Part shown: piece by piece, positions 36,003-45,904 of the stretch
How the letters are laid out: every line of letters begins with the position of its first letter
How positions within the stretch are numbered: the stretch's first letter is position 1
From: Cyclobacterium sp. SYSU L10401
GTDB taxonomy: Bacteria; Bacteroidota; Bacteroidia; Cytophagales; Cyclobacteriaceae
NCBI RefSeq assembly: GCF_010993705.1
Contig: NZ_WOFO01000004.1
Span: 62,001-126,000 of the forward strand
Direction of reading: 5' to 3'
Length of the DNA: 64,000 nucleotides
Notes under the pieces: model-generated
Database searches by the model: none
The model's input: the letters and a program-made list of their open reading frames with translations, nothing else
Told to the model about the DNA's origin: nothing
Made by a program: the position numbers and the translations under genes

Positions 36003-36479
36003 CTACTGAAGTATCTCCTCCAGGGTACCGGTATTTCCTGACAACATATCCCATCCCATATCTTGAAAATGAAGCCGGGCCATCATGCCCGGAGAAAACA
36101 TTAGATGTCCCTCTCCTGTTAGATAGGAAGCAATCATGCTGATAGCCGGGTTATGTCCTACGAGCAACACATGATCTGATGTTTTAGAAAACGCATTGAT
36201 AATAGCAAGTAATTCGTCCCGCCCGGCCCGGTAAATAGAAGGTATGACCAGCCGGTTGGCTGGCTTCAGGTACTTGCCAAGTATTTCAGCTGTCAGGCGG
36301 CATCGCAAGGCAGGGCTATGCACCAGCAATTGACATTTCTGTCCATTGATACCCAGCATGTGTCCAAGCCTTTCCACTTGTTGGATTCCCGATGGTGTCA
36401 GTTTCCGATCTGCATCGATAGCACTGATGTCGGGAGAGGTGGCTGCACCATGTCGGGCGAGTAAAAGTTCCTTTACCAT
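36003..36479 (-). CDS. SixA-like histidine phosphatase
   Basis: The 158-aa protein has the histidine phosphatase core: LLARHGAAT near the N-terminus (catalytic RHG), a second Arg in SPALRCRLTAE, and VLLVGHNPAIS (second catalytic His) near residue 108. Length and order match SixA, which dephosphorylates phosphohistidine on signalling proteins or acts on small phosphoesters. The gene is divergent from topA, with about 168 bp between them. Confidence 0.87.
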   Translation of the reverse strand: MVKELLLARHGAATSPDISAIDADRKLTPSGIQQVERLGHMLGINGQKCQLLVHSPALRCRLTAEILGKYLKPANRLVIPSIYRAGRDELLAIINAFSKTSDHVLLVGHNPAISMIASYLTGEGHLMFSPGMMARLHFQDMGWDMLSGNTGTLEEILQ

Positions 36480-36647
36480 AAACCAAAATTGATATCTGAA
36501 ATGAAAATTAAATATCTTGAAATTATGCCGGCAAAAAAAATTGCTTTGGTTGAATATTTGGAAGAGAATTATATGACATCTATTTTTAGGCCATAATAAG
36601 GGGATAATTCCTGCTCCTTAGTATTTTTATCTCTAAACAAGCAAACC

Positions 36648-38993
36648 ATGCCAAAGAATTTAGTCATTGTCGAGTCACCAGCAAAAGCCAAGACCATAGA
36701 AGGTTACCTGGGAAAAGACTTCAAGGTCACTTCCAGCTACGGGCATGTGCGGGACCTGCCCAAAGGGGAAAATGCCATCGACATTAAAAATAAATTCAAA
36801 CCTACCTATGAGGTCAGCCCAGATAAAAAGGAAGTAATCAGGGAATTAAAAAAACTGGTAAAGGAGGCTGAGACCATCTTCCTGGCAAGTGACGATGACC
36901 GGGAGGGAGAAGCCATTTCCTGGCATTTAAAGGAAGTGCTTGACCTTAAAGATGAAAATACCAAAAGAATAGTATTCCGGGAAATCACCAAATCTGCCAT
37001 TATCAAAGCCCTGGAATCACCCAGAAAAATAGACCTGGACCTCGTCAACGCCCAGCAGGCAAGGCGGATTTTGGATCGCCTGGTGGGATTTGAGCTATCC
37101 CCTGTACTGTGGAAAAAAATCAAAGCAGGTCTATCTGCCGGAAGGGTGCAGTCTGTTGCCGTCCGCTTTATTGTAGATCGGGAAAGGGAAATAGAAAAAT
37201 TCAAAGCTACTTCTTCCTTTAAGATCACCGCCCTTTTCGATGTGGAAGGGAAACAATTGCAAGCAGAATTACCGAAAAAATTTGATAGTAAAGAGGAAGC
37301 CGAAATTTTTCTTAAAAAGTGCCTGGAAGCAGAATTTTCCATTAAATCTTTGGAAACCAAGCCGGCGAAGAAAAGCCCTGCTGCTCCCTTTACCACTTCC
37401 ACCCTTCAGCAGGAAGCCAGTAGGAAGCTTTATTTTTCGGTGGCACAGACCATGAACATCGCCCAGAAACTTTACGAGTCCGGAAAGATCACCTATATGC
37501 GTACCGACAGTGTAAACCTGTCCGAAGATGCGCTCACAAGTGCAGAAAAAGAAATCAAAGGAGCCTTTGGGAAGGAATACCACCACAAAAGAAAATTCAC
37601 TTCCAAATCTGAAGGGGCCCAGGAAGCTCACGAAGCCATTCGCCCCACTGACTTTTCAGTGACTGAAGCCGGGAAAGACCGAAATGAACAGCGCTTATAC
37701 GAACTCATCTGGAAGCGGGCCATAGCCTCCCAGATGGCAGACGCCCAGCTGGAAAAAACAAATGTTTCCATTGCCATTTCCAATGCAGACCAAACCCTGA
37801 GTGCCAGCGGGGAAGTGATCAAATTTCAGGGGTTTCTGAAAGTCTATCTGGAAAGCACAGATGAAGAAGAGGAAGAAGAATCAACTGCCAAAGGCCTGCT
37901 TCCTCCATTAAAGGAAGGGCAAGTTCTGGACCTGATCGAAATGAAAGGCAGACAATCTTTCACCCGTCCTGCTGCCCGGTATACCGAAGCATCGCTGGTA
38001 AAAAAACTGGAGGAAATGGGCATAGGACGACCGTCCACCTATGCGCCAACCATCTCTACCATTCAGAAGCGTAACTATGTGCTCAAGGAATCCAGAGAGG
38101 GAACGCCAAGAAAATATATGGAAATGCGTATCCAAGATGGCCATTTCGAAGAAGCAGAAAAAACCGAAACTACCGGCACGGAAAAAAATAAACTTTTCCC
38201 CACCAATATTGCCATGGTGGTCAATGATTTTCTGGTAGAGCACTTCCCCAACGTGATTGACTTTTCCTTTACCGCCAAGGTGGAAAAAGAATTTGACCAC
38301 ATCGCCCAGGGGGGACAGGCCTGGGAAGAAATGATCCAGAATTTTTACGGAGCCTTCCACTCCAAGGTGGAGCAGACCGAAAATATCAAACGCACAGATG
38401 TGAATAGCTCCAAGGAGCTCGGAGTAGATCCCAAAACGGGCAAAACGGTTATCGCCCGGCTGGGAAAATTCGGACCATTGGTACAAATCGGTGAACAGGA
38501 AGATGAAGAAAAGCAATTTGCCAGCCTGCGCAAAGGGCAGTTTATCGAAAGCATTACGCTGGAAGATGCCCTGGAACTCTTCAAGCTGCCCAGAGATGTG
38601 GGCTTTTTTGAGGATAAAAAAATTGTGGCAGCCATAGGCCGTTTTGGACCCTATATCCGGCATGACGGCAAATTTGTATCTCTGGGCAAGGAATATGATC
38701 CTCATTCCGTCAATGAAGAAGAAGCCATAGCCTTGATCAAAGCCAAACGGGAGGCCGATGCCAAGAAGCACATCAAGTCCTTCGACGAAGATCCGGAGGT
38801 CCAAGTCCTGCTTGGTCGCTGGGGACCCTATATCAAAAAAGGCAGGGACAATTATAAGATCCCCAAAGACAAGGAAGCAGAGAAGCTTACCTTTTCCGAG
38901 GTTGCAGAGATTATAGAAAGTCAGGGTGATGCTAAAAAGGGCAAAGCCAAACCCAAAAAAGCTGCTACCGGGAAGAAGAAGGCGAAGAAGTGA
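36648..38993 (+). CDS. topA: DNA topoisomerase I
   Basis: The 781-aa protein starts MPKNLVIVESPAKAKTIEGY, the Toprim motif of type IA topoisomerases. It shows the acidic metal site DDDREGEAISWH and ITYMRTDSVNLS with the catalytic Tyr, then the conserved GIGRPSTYAPTISTIQKR. After the catalytic core come short repeated C-terminal TopA domains (LGKFGPLVQIG, IGRFGPYIRHDGKF, LGRWGPYIKKG) in place of zinc ribbons, then a Lys/Ala-rich tail, as is usual for Bacteroidota. It relaxes negatively supercoiled DNA and is an essential housekeeping enzyme. Confidence 0.98.
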   Translation: MPKNLVIVESPAKAKTIEGYLGKDFKVTSSYGHVRDLPKGENAIDIKNKFKPTYEVSPDKKEVIRELKKLVKEAETIFLASDDDREGEAISWHLKEVLDLKDENTKRIVFREITKSAIIKALESPRKIDLDLVNAQQARRILDRLVGFELSPVLWKKIKAGLSAGRVQSVAVRFIVDREREIEKFKATSSFKITALFDVEGKQLQAELPKKFDSKEEAEIFLKKCLEAEFSIKSLETKPAKKSPAAPFTTSTLQQEASRKLYFSVAQTMNIAQKLYESGKITYMRTDSVNLSEDALTSAEKEIKGAFGKEYHHKRKFTSKSEGAQEAHEAIRPTDFSVTEAGKDRNEQRLYELIWKRAIASQMADAQLEKTNVSIAISNADQTLSASGEVIKFQGFLKVYLESTDEEEEEESTAKGLLPPLKEGQVLDLIEMKGRQSFTRPAARYTEASLVKKLEEMGIGRPSTYAPTISTIQKRNYVLKESREGTPRKYMEMRIQDGHFEEAEKTETTGTEKNKLFPTNIAMVVNDFLVEHFPNVIDFSFTAKVEKEFDHIAQGGQAWEEMIQNFYGAFHSKVEQTENIKRTDVNSSKELGVDPKTGKTVIARLGKFGPLVQIGEQEDEEKQFASLRKGQFIESITLEDALELFKLPRDVGFFEDKKIVAAIGRFGPYIRHDGKFVSLGKEYDPHSVNEEEAIALIKAKREADAKKHIKSFDEDPEVQVLLGRWGPYIKKGRDNYKIPKDKEAEKLTFSEVAEIIESQGDAKKGKAKPKKAATGKKKAKK

Positions 38994-38996
38994 TAT

Positions 38997-39665
38997 TAGG
39001 ACGATGCAGGTAATTAATGTGGAAGAAGGGAAACTATACCCAGCTTCACTTCTTCCATTTTATCGCCAAAATGATTCAAAGGATTTATTTTTTAACGATC
39101 CACCACTTTCACTGGATTTTGAGATGCGGTCTCAACGCTACCACTCCAAACCAGCTCTTTGGAAAATGGGAGGGAATTACGACTTGCCAATGCCTCCTGC
39201 CTGTGCCGACGAAGTCTTGATGCACCCAAGGGAACAAAAATCAAGGACAATCGACCGACATACCTGGGACTAGGATTTAACCTATTGGAACGATCATAAT
39301 TTTTATGTATATTCATTCTCTACAGCACTACATTTGCTATGAAACAATTGGACTAACACTGTTCCAGTCTGGGTTGGGCCTGCTACATTTGGCCAAGGAT
39401 AAAAGTTATTTTCTTTGGATTTACGCTACAATTTATTGCATTAGGGCTTTGGATAATTAGTATTTGAGCTTAAAAATTTAACATACATTTGTTCATAATT
39501 TGTTTTTAAATGGCTGCATAGCCTGTCCCGATCCTTAATCGGGAGAATCTTGCCACGACAATCATCCCAGTGCGTGAGGTTTTCTTCATCCTCGATTCCT
39601 TGTATCGGCTTAGAAAATCATTTCATAATTTTGGACGTTAAAAGAGGTAACAGATTAAATAAAAT
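38997..39665. other. Intergenic region with dispersed-repeat remnants
   Basis: This is a 669-bp non-coding stretch. About 39090-39270 has higher GC than the rest and could be a remnant of a dispersed element; its minus-strand frame reads like a short repeated non-gene peptide. The 36-bp repeat copy at 39518-39553 is the only firm feature. I call no gene here. Confidence 0.4.
39518..39553. repeat. Dispersed repeat with CCCGAT/ATCGGG hairpin, copy B
   Basis: Second copy of the repeat at 1191-1226: ATAGCCTGTCCCGAT, three to four loop bases, ATCGGGAGAATCT. It lies about 110 bp upstream of a glycine-zipper protein gene; copy A lies just downstream of another glycine-zipper gene. Confidence 0.6.
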
Positions 39666-39908
39666 ATGAGTGATGTCAACGAACATATTAACCACATGAA
39701 TACAACGGGAAGTGCAATTTCCGGGGCAACGGGAGGTGCAGTTGTTGGAAGTTTCTTTGGACCCATTGGCACTTTAATAGGAGCGTCAATTGGGGGGATA
39801 ATTGGAGGTGTTGTTTCCTATAACACCGGAAGTCATGATAACCCTCGAAAACACCAAAAACAAACACCTGGTTCCAAACAACAAAATCAAGTTGAACGAA
39901 ACTGGTGA
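39666..39908 (+). CDS. Small glycine-zipper protein
   Basis: The 80-aa protein has a central hydrophobic block (residues about 16-55) dense in Gly with GxxxG spacing (GGAVVGSFFGPIGTLIGA and GGIIGGVVS), flanked by polar ends. The GSFFGPIGTLIG pattern is typical of glycine-zipper domains that insert into or oligomerise at membranes. There is no signal peptide. It is followed 16 bp later by the chimeric SRPBCC-like gene, probably in one transcript. Function is unknown. Confidence 0.65.
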   Translation: MSDVNEHINHMNTTGSAISGATGGAVVGSFFGPIGTLIGASIGGIIGGVVSYNTGSHDNPRKHQKQTPGSKQQNQVERNW

Positions 39909-39924
39909 TTAATAGAAATAAGGT

Positions 39925-40383
39925 TTGGATATCGAAATACTCATTTCTTATGCAAAATATGGGGGATTAGTCCTGGGAGGGATTTTCCTTTTAATTTATC
40001 TATTCAAACATAGACGTAAAGCCAATCTTGGTCAGGGTGTGTCAACAATACTGTTCGGTAATGGGATAGCAGCTGGAATTGCAGTAGGTTCTCAAGTTGC
40101 CTTTGTGGCGCATTTCTTAGGAAGAAAACTTACATACACGTATGAATTTACTGAGTTAATTCCTGGAAATAAATTGGTCATGCGGACAACAGAGGGACCA
40201 TTTCCAATGCAGACCACATACACCTGGACCTCCATTGATGACAAGGCAACAAAAATGAGCCTGCGCAACCAGGGTAATCCAACTGGTTTTTCAAAAATTT
40301 TTGCTCCACTTATGGCAACAAAGATGAAGAAAGCCAATACAAAAGACTTGATAAACATCAAAAAAATACTTGAAAGTAAATGA
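39925..40383 (+). CDS. Chimeric protein: membrane segment fused to a truncated SRPBCC domain
   Basis: The 152-aa frame has only a TTG start (39925). The first 40 residues hold one transmembrane helix ([15 protein letters not shown]) and read like the start of a small membrane protein. From about residue 57 ([16 protein letters not shown]) to the end it matches the C-terminal two thirds of an SRPBCC/polyketide-cyclase domain ([28 protein letters not shown]). The first strand and helices of that fold are missing. The simplest reading is a deletion that fused two genes. The product may be non-functional. Confidence 0.6.
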   Translation: MDIEILISYAKYGGLVLGGIFLLIYLFKHRRKANLGQGVSTILFGNGIAAGIAVGSQVAFVAHFLGRKLTYTYEFTELIPGNKLVMRTTEGPFPMQTTYTWTSIDDKATKMSLRNQGNPTGFSKIFAPLMATKMKKANTKDLINIKKILESK

Positions 40384-40599
40384 TGGGATGTAATTATGAT
40401 TAATACCTATGATTTACACATCAGTCATCCGGAAAGCTTCAATCAGCTTGAGTGATGGATATGCGTCTTGTGTACTATCTTTGTCCACAGGTAAAAAGAC
40501 AAATACAACTGTTTACACAATCCAATGAAATAGCCTATACGCTATCCGGTAAAAAATAATTTATCAGGTAGGAAAATCTGACCGCCTGGCAAATAGGAA

Positions 40600-40638
40600 A
40601 AAGGGGAGAACTGCGGAATTTGATTTTGTCCGCAGTTC
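40600..40638 (-). terminator. Intrinsic terminator after the ThuA-like gene
   Basis: GAACTGCGGA and TCCGCAGTTC form a perfect 10-bp stem. On the minus strand it is followed by CTCCCCTTTTTCC. It lies 26 bp past the ThuA-like stop. Confidence 0.75.
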
Positions 40639-40663
40639 AGTTTGTCATAGATAAAGCTAAAAC

Positions 40664-41584
40664 CTATTCTGGTTTATCCATCGGACTATCATCTGCCGGC
40701 AAGTCACCCACTACGTATTGGAGGCCATCCAGGAAAAACTGAAGCAGCTCCGGTTGGTCCATACTTTGGGCGTTGTGGGAAGGAGAACTGTAAAAGACCC
40801 GGCCTTTACCATGCCTTTTGATCCAGGCAACATAAATGGTATTGTTATCTACTTCCGCTCTCTTACCTTCCAGCTTATCGGCTTCGATGTACAATAGCGG
40901 ACGAAAATTGTAGTCAAAATAAGCATTTTTAAAAAAGTAGGGTTCATCTATATGGGTAAAACCCTCTCCGTTGAAGGCCTGGACTAGGGGATGACCTGAG
41001 TCAACCTCTTTCAGGTGCATTTCCTGCTGCTTGGGATGATAGTCAAAGCTACCGCCTACCATGGCACTGAACTTTTGGGAATTGTTTTGTACGGTGATCG
41101 CTCCATGCATGATGAACAAACCCCCACCTTTGGCCACATAGTCCATCAAGTTGCCTTCATATGCTGCGGATAACTCAGCTATACGGGCCTCTCCCAAACT
41201 GGAATTTTTCTTCAAAAGGTCTGCGAAAAGATCCCGGTCGGGGCCGGATGGATTGGAGTTATTCAGGATTACCGCATCGTACTGCTTCAGGTTTTTCTTA
41301 TCGAAACTATCAATGTCCCGGGCAATGGTAATCTCAAAAGCACCTGTTTTCTTTGCCAGGATTTTCAGCATTTCATCATTGTGGGGAATGATCCAATGGT
41401 AAAATCCGGTGTGTTGGGAAAAAACCATGATTTTCCTTACCGGTGCCTGCACCCTTGGTTCAGAAGGCACCAGCGCTTCTATTTTTTCCAGCCATTCCTC
41501 CGTTACCGGGAAATCTTTTTGGCTCTGAGCGAACATACTGCCTGTAAAAAGAAAGAAAAGTAAGGTGTAAATAATTTTTTTCAT
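40664..41584 (-). CDS. ThuA-like domain protein, exported
   Basis: The protein has about 306 aa from the ATG at 41584, where a signal peptide starts (MKKIIYTLLFFLFTGSMFAQ); the longer frame adds 59 unlikely residues. The ThuA-like class I glutamine-amidotransferase-type fold is seen in KIMVFSQHTGFYHW, YDAVILNNSN, GGGLFIMHGAI and GKGRVFYSSPSHN. ThuA-like proteins are common in sugar catabolic loci of Bacteroidota and planctomycetes and are linked to keto-sugar or trehalose metabolism; a precise activity is not established. It is periplasmic and has its own terminator. Confidence 0.85.
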   Translation of the reverse strand: MKKIIYTLLFFLFTGSMFAQSQKDFPVTEEWLEKIEALVPSEPRVQAPVRKIMVFSQHTGFYHWIIPHNDEMLKILAKKTGAFEITIARDIDSFDKKNLKQYDAVILNNSNPSGPDRDLFADLLKKNSSLGEARIAELSAAYEGNLMDYVAKGGGLFIMHGAITVQNNSQKFSAMVGGSFDYHPKQQEMHLKEVDSGHPLVQAFNGEGFTHIDEPYFFKNAYFDYNFRPLLYIEADKLEGKRAEVDNNTIYVAWIKRHGKGRVFYSSPSHNAQSMDQPELLQFFLDGLQYVVGDLPADDSPMDKPE

Positions 41585-42138
41585 TGCTATTGATTGGTTA
41601 ATCAGTATATATTCTGTTAGTAATTCATGTCTGAAGGTGATGGAATGAAAAGACAGGTGAATTTTGTCCGAAAACTTATCAGCAAGCCTCTCAACGCCGT
41701 TTTTATTCTCACCAGGCATCACTTGAAAAGTGAAGATAGGGTAAAAAATTGACCGTTCCAATGAATAAAAGCCGGTTCCGGCATTATTTTAATTTCAACG
41801 GTCAAAAACCATGGCTTGGCCTCCTGTCCGGCGAGCCGGGCCTATTTAGATGCCTTTATATTTAGTATTCATCTATTCCCTGCAAATTCAAGATTACAAA
41901 CAAAATTAAACCGACTGCCATTCAACACAGGGTTAGAAGAAAAATAGGTAAATATATGACCCATCCGGCTAATACCTGTATCTCTTCTTTTTTCAAAGTC
42001 AGCCCATTTTTAAAAACCAATTTATTAGGTATATAAATCCATAGAAAAAATCAATCTGGATTTAATCTAAATAATTTTTACTTTTTTGAATTAAGTTACA
42101 AATTTGCTATTATTTTAAATTAATCTAAATAAATCAAA
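41585..42138. promoter_or_regulatory. Divergent regulatory region with a repeated 13-bp word
   Basis: This spacer of about 550 bp separates the divergent ThuA-like and TonB-receptor genes. TTAATCTAAATAA occurs twice (42062-42074 and 42120-42132), flanking a possible promoter TTTG (42085-42088)-N19-TATTATTT. The placement fits repressor sites for an iron regulator such as Fur controlling the receptor, but the word is not a full classical Fur box. Confidence 0.4.
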
Positions 42139-44604
42139 ATGATGAAACATATACTCCTGCTATTTACTATTCAGTTAATGTTGGCATCAAATGCCTTATT
42201 GGCGCAGACAGGAACCATTACCGGTGTGGTCACCAATACCGCCGGCAATCCGGTGGAATTTGTTACTGTCGCCATGGAAGGCACGGCCCAGGGTGGCATC
42301 ACGGATGCAGCAGGGAGATTTGCCATTGACAATCTGGCCCCACGCCGCTACAACCTGCTGTTTTCCTCTCTAGGCTATGAAACCGAAAGCAGACAAGTTA
42401 CCCTTGCTGCCGGCCAGGAATTAAGCCTGAATGTGGTGTTATCGGAAGGACTATTTGGGCTACAAACTGTCGAGATCACAGGTAGACGGGAAATAAGCTA
42501 CGACAATAAGGAAACTTTTTCTGCCACCAAAACAGCATCACTCATCAAAGATGTCCCCTCCTCGATCAACTTTGTCACTAAGGAACTAATGCTGGACCAG
42601 GTGGCATTTACGGTAAATGATGTGGTCAAAAATGTGGCAGGGGTAAATCAATTCTCTTTCTACAATGATATTTCCATTCGGGGGTTCAGGGTACAGGGTC
42701 AGCGAAATTTTGGAACCCTATTGAATGGCATGCGCACTTTTACCAGTTTTTGGAAACCACAGCTGGTTCCTCATATTGAACGGGTGGAAGTGATCAAAGG
42801 ACCTGCATCGGCATTATTCGGAAATGCATCTCCGGGAGGATCCATTAACCGGGTAACCAAAAAGCCCCTGGCAGAATCCAGGAAATCCATATCTACTACC
42901 GTGGGCAGCTTCAATACCCTCAGAACCCTGGCAGATTTCACCGGGACCATGACTGAGGACAAGAAATTACTTTACCGGCTTAACCTTGGATTTGAAAATT
43001 CAGATGGCTTCAGGGACCTGCAGTTCAGCAGAAACCTGGTGATAGCTCCCTCCTTTGCCTTTTTACCTACTGATCATACCAGCCTGAATTTTGACATTGT
43101 CTATCAGGATTCGAAAGGGCGTCTGGACAGAGGTCAGGCTGCCTTTGGTAACAGAAATCTTTTTTCCACACCCATTACCACGTCATTGAGTGCTATCAAT
43201 GATTACCTGGATGAGACCACTATAAATGCTACCCTTTCCCTGCGGCACCAATTTTCTGACCGGGTGAGTTTTAACAGTACTTACCAATTGTCCAGCTACA
43301 ATGAGGACCTGCTGGAGCACCGGACATCCAACCGTTTTGCTTCCCTGGGGGACGGCTCATTTGATGAGACCCAGGTTGCCATGCGGGTTTTTATCCGTAA
43401 AAGATCCTGGAACAACAACTCTATCAACAATTACCTGAATGTGGATTATAATGCTGGCGCTGTACAAAACACCTTGCTTGTAGGACACGATTACTTCCGG
43501 CAGGAACAACTTCCTGGAGGATCACAGCTGGAGGCACGCTCCTACCTGATGCAGGATGGCACAGCATCCAATGTGTACAACCCGGCTAATGCTGCCAATT
43601 TTGTTCTCGATAACAACGGCAATCCCGTCACCAACGTAGCTCATTTTGACCTCACCTCCCCCATTGCCAACGGCATGCGGGACATGAGCAAATACATTTA
43701 TAATCAGGTAACATACAATCAGTTTATGCAGGAATCCCATGGACTTTACCTGCAGAATCAATCGGAAATAGGTCCATTGAAGGTTCTGCTCGGTTTACGT
43801 CAGGAATATTTCACCGATTACCTGAATTACAACAGCCCGGGAGAACAGGTGGTGGATCAGCAGGCTTTGCTTCCCAGGGTAGGTTTGGTTTACAGCCTCC
43901 ATCCCAGTACCAACCTGTATGGAACCTGGGTGCAGGGCTACCAGCCACAATCTGCAGCTTCCTTTATTAACCCGGAGGCAGGAGGCCCCTTTGACCCCCT
44001 TACCAGCGAAATGATGGAAATAGGAACCAAATCAGAGTGGTTCAACAAGCGTTTGAGTGCCACCTTATCCCTTTATCAAATTGTGGAAAGAGGAGGACTT
44101 TACAATGCAAATGATCCCAATAATCCTGAAAGATTGGAACAAATTGGAGAAGAACAGTCCCGGGGAGTTGAATTGAATGTAAGCGGTAATATCCTGCCCA
44201 ACTGGTCCATCGTCGCAGGCTATGCCTTTAACGATGCCAAAATCACTGAAGCAGACATAGAGGGAGTGATCGGTAGACAAAAACCCAATGCTCCCCGAAA
44301 TACTGCAAACCTCTGGACCAAATACATCTTTGAAAAGGGCTCCTTTAAAGACCTGGGTATTGGTCTGGGTTATAACCATGTGTCCGAACGGTATGGATCT
44401 ATTGTATCGGCTTCCGAACCGGATGTTTTCCCATCCTACGAAATTTTTGACACCGCCTTATACTACAAATTAAACAAAGTCCAATTCCAGATCAATGTCA
44501 ATAACCTGTTCAATGAGACCCATTGGGTGGGCGGTTATGATGTAATTCGTGCCTTTCCCGGAAGTCCCAGGAATATCATGACTACCGTCTCTTATACCTT
44601 TTAA
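42139..44604 (+). CDS. TonB-dependent siderophore-type receptor
   Basis: The 821-aa protein has a signal peptide (MLASNALLAQ), a carboxypeptidase-regulatory-like beta domain (ITGVVTNTAGNPVEFV, about 25-105), a plug with IRGFRVQG and RVEVIKGPASALFGNASPGG, and a C-terminal barrel ending VSYTF. The plug and barrel read as FhuA/FecA-type siderophore receptors, not SusC. It imports ferric siderophores with TonB energy. The PepSY protein gene follows after 13 bp, a common iron-uptake pair. Two copies of a 13-bp word around its promoter suggest iron regulation. Confidence 0.93.
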   Translation: MMKHILLLFTIQLMLASNALLAQTGTITGVVTNTAGNPVEFVTVAMEGTAQGGITDAAGRFAIDNLAPRRYNLLFSSLGYETESRQVTLAAGQELSLNVVLSEGLFGLQTVEITGRREISYDNKETFSATKTASLIKDVPSSINFVTKELMLDQVAFTVNDVVKNVAGVNQFSFYNDISIRGFRVQGQRNFGTLLNGMRTFTSFWKPQLVPHIERVEVIKGPASALFGNASPGGSINRVTKKPLAESRKSISTTVGSFNTLRTLADFTGTMTEDKKLLYRLNLGFENSDGFRDLQFSRNLVIAPSFAFLPTDHTSLNFDIVYQDSKGRLDRGQAAFGNRNLFSTPITTSLSAINDYLDETTINATLSLRHQFSDRVSFNSTYQLSSYNEDLLEHRTSNRFASLGDGSFDETQVAMRVFIRKRSWNNNSINNYLNVDYNAGAVQNTLLVGHDYFRQEQLPGGSQLEARSYLMQDGTASNVYNPANAANFVLDNNGNPVTNVAHFDLTSPIANGMRDMSKYIYNQVTYNQFMQESHGLYLQNQSEIGPLKVLLGLRQEYFTDYLNYNSPGEQVVDQQALLPRVGLVYSLHPSTNLYGTWVQGYQPQSAASFINPEAGGPFDPLTSEMMEIGTKSEWFNKRLSATLSLYQIVERGGLYNANDPNNPERLEQIGEEQSRGVELNVSGNILPNWSIVAGYAFNDAKITEADIEGVIGRQKPNAPRNTANLWTKYIFEKGSFKDLGIGLGYNHVSERYGSIVSASEPDVFPSYEIFDTALYYKLNKVQFQINVNNLFNETHWVGGYDVIRAFPGSPRNIMTTVSYTF

Positions 44605-44617
44605 TAAACAGCAGCTA

Positions 44618-45904
44618 TTGGTGAAACTGAATAAAAAAACGCTTTTTCAGATCCATAGCTGGATAGGGATCAAGTTAAGCATACTATTCTTTATAGTATG
44701 CTTTTCCGGTACCCTGGCCACCCTGAGCAATGAGATGGACTGGCTGTTTTACCCTGGCATGCGTGCCACAGGCAATGGGGAAAGGGTGTCTTATAATCAG
44801 CTGGTGGATGCTGTGCAAAAGGCCTATCCCGATGGGGCCATCAGCTATTGGGTAATGCCCAAAGAACCGTATTTGAATGACATTGTCTATGTAAACAAGC
44901 AGGGGCAGCGCCACTATGTTTTTGTGGATGCACATACTGGAGAGGTCAGGGGGGATACTACCGTTACCTTTCAGCGTTTTTTTCGTGATTTCCACTATTA
45001 CCTCTTCATGCCCTTTTACCAGATAGGCTATTTCATGGTGTTGGTATTTGCCTTTTTCCTGGCCATCTCCCTTATAACCGCACTCATGTTTTACAAAAAA
45101 TGGTGGAATAAACTTTTTGAGTTGAAGTCCGGAAATGGAAAACTGATGTTCTTTCGCAGCCTGCACAGATTGGTTGGTCTTTGGTCGGTGCCCTTTGCCA
45201 TCCTGTTTTCCCTTACGGGTATTTGGTATTTTGTAGAAAGAACCAACCTGGGCAAAGTATCCGAAATATCCAATCCAATTCCGCCAAAATTAGAAAATGA
45301 GCTGCCAGACCCTTCCGGTCCGGTCGCTTTTTCCTATCAGCTGGATTACGACAAGGCAGCGCAGATCGCTCAGGAGTCCATTCCTGGTTTACAAATCAGG
45401 GGCATTGTGCCTACCAATGAGGTTAGCAAGCCTATTTATTTTCGGGGAACAAGTCATGTGCCCCTAGTCAGAAACAGGGCCAACCGGGTATACCTGGACC
45501 CTCTATCCTATCAGCCCGTAATGGTACAGAAAGCTGAGGAAATCCCCACCGTAATGTACCTGAATGATATCGCAGATCCCCTTCATTTTGGTGATTGGGG
45601 AGGTTTAACCACCAAAATCCTCTGGTTTTTTGCCGGCCTTTCCCTTTCCTCTCTGGTACTCACAGGCATTTGGATTGCCTTGAAACGGCAAGTAAAAAAG
45701 ACAAACGTCAAACCCATGGGCAGCTGGAAATACATCAACTTGGGCCTTGCCCTGATTGTAAGCGGCTTCATGTATTCCTTTATGATTTTACGCTACTCCC
45801 TTTCCTGGCAACCACTGGTGTTTGTCGGTCTGCTGCTGGGATTGATCAGTTGGCTTACCTGGTACATTTTTGTTTTCAGGCTGCGGAAAACATCTCAGAA
45901 ATAG
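44618..45904 (+). CDS. PepSY-associated membrane protein (iron-uptake reductase-like)
   Basis: The protein has about 428 aa; the start is the TTG at 44618 or the GTG at 44621. It has four to five transmembrane helices, with LFQIHSWIGIKLSILFFIVCFSGTLATL at the start (given here for its His and Gly pattern: first helix about residues 10-32), a periplasmic PepSY-like region, FFRSLHRLVGLWSVPFAILFSLTGIWYF near 180-205, and a C-terminal helix pair. PepSY_TM proteins accompany siderophore receptors and are thought to reduce or release iron from siderophores in the periplasm. The gene is coupled to the receptor gene upstream. Confidence 0.88.
   Translation: MVKLNKKTLFQIHSWIGIKLSILFFIVCFSGTLATLSNEMDWLFYPGMRATGNGERVSYNQLVDAVQKAYPDGAISYWVMPKEPYLNDIVYVNKQGQRHYVFVDAHTGEVRGDTTVTFQRFFRDFHYYLFMPFYQIGYFMVLVFAFFLAISLITALMFYKKWWNKLFELKSGNGKLMFFRSLHRLVGLWSVPFAILFSLTGIWYFVERTNLGKVSEISNPIPPKLENELPDPSGPVAFSYQLDYDKAAQIAQESIPGLQIRGIVPTNEVSKPIYFRGTSHVPLVRNRANRVYLDPLSYQPVMVQKAEEIPTVMYLNDIADPLHFGDWGGLTTKILWFFAGLSLSSLVLTGIWIALKRQVKKTNVKPMGSWKYINLGLALIVSGFMYSFMILRYSLSWQPLVFVGLLLGLISWLTWYIFVFRLRKTSQK

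Noticed and set aside
38926-39273. Open frames overlapping and following the end of topA
   Set aside because: They are out of frame with topA or lie in a probable repeat remnant and show no domain features.
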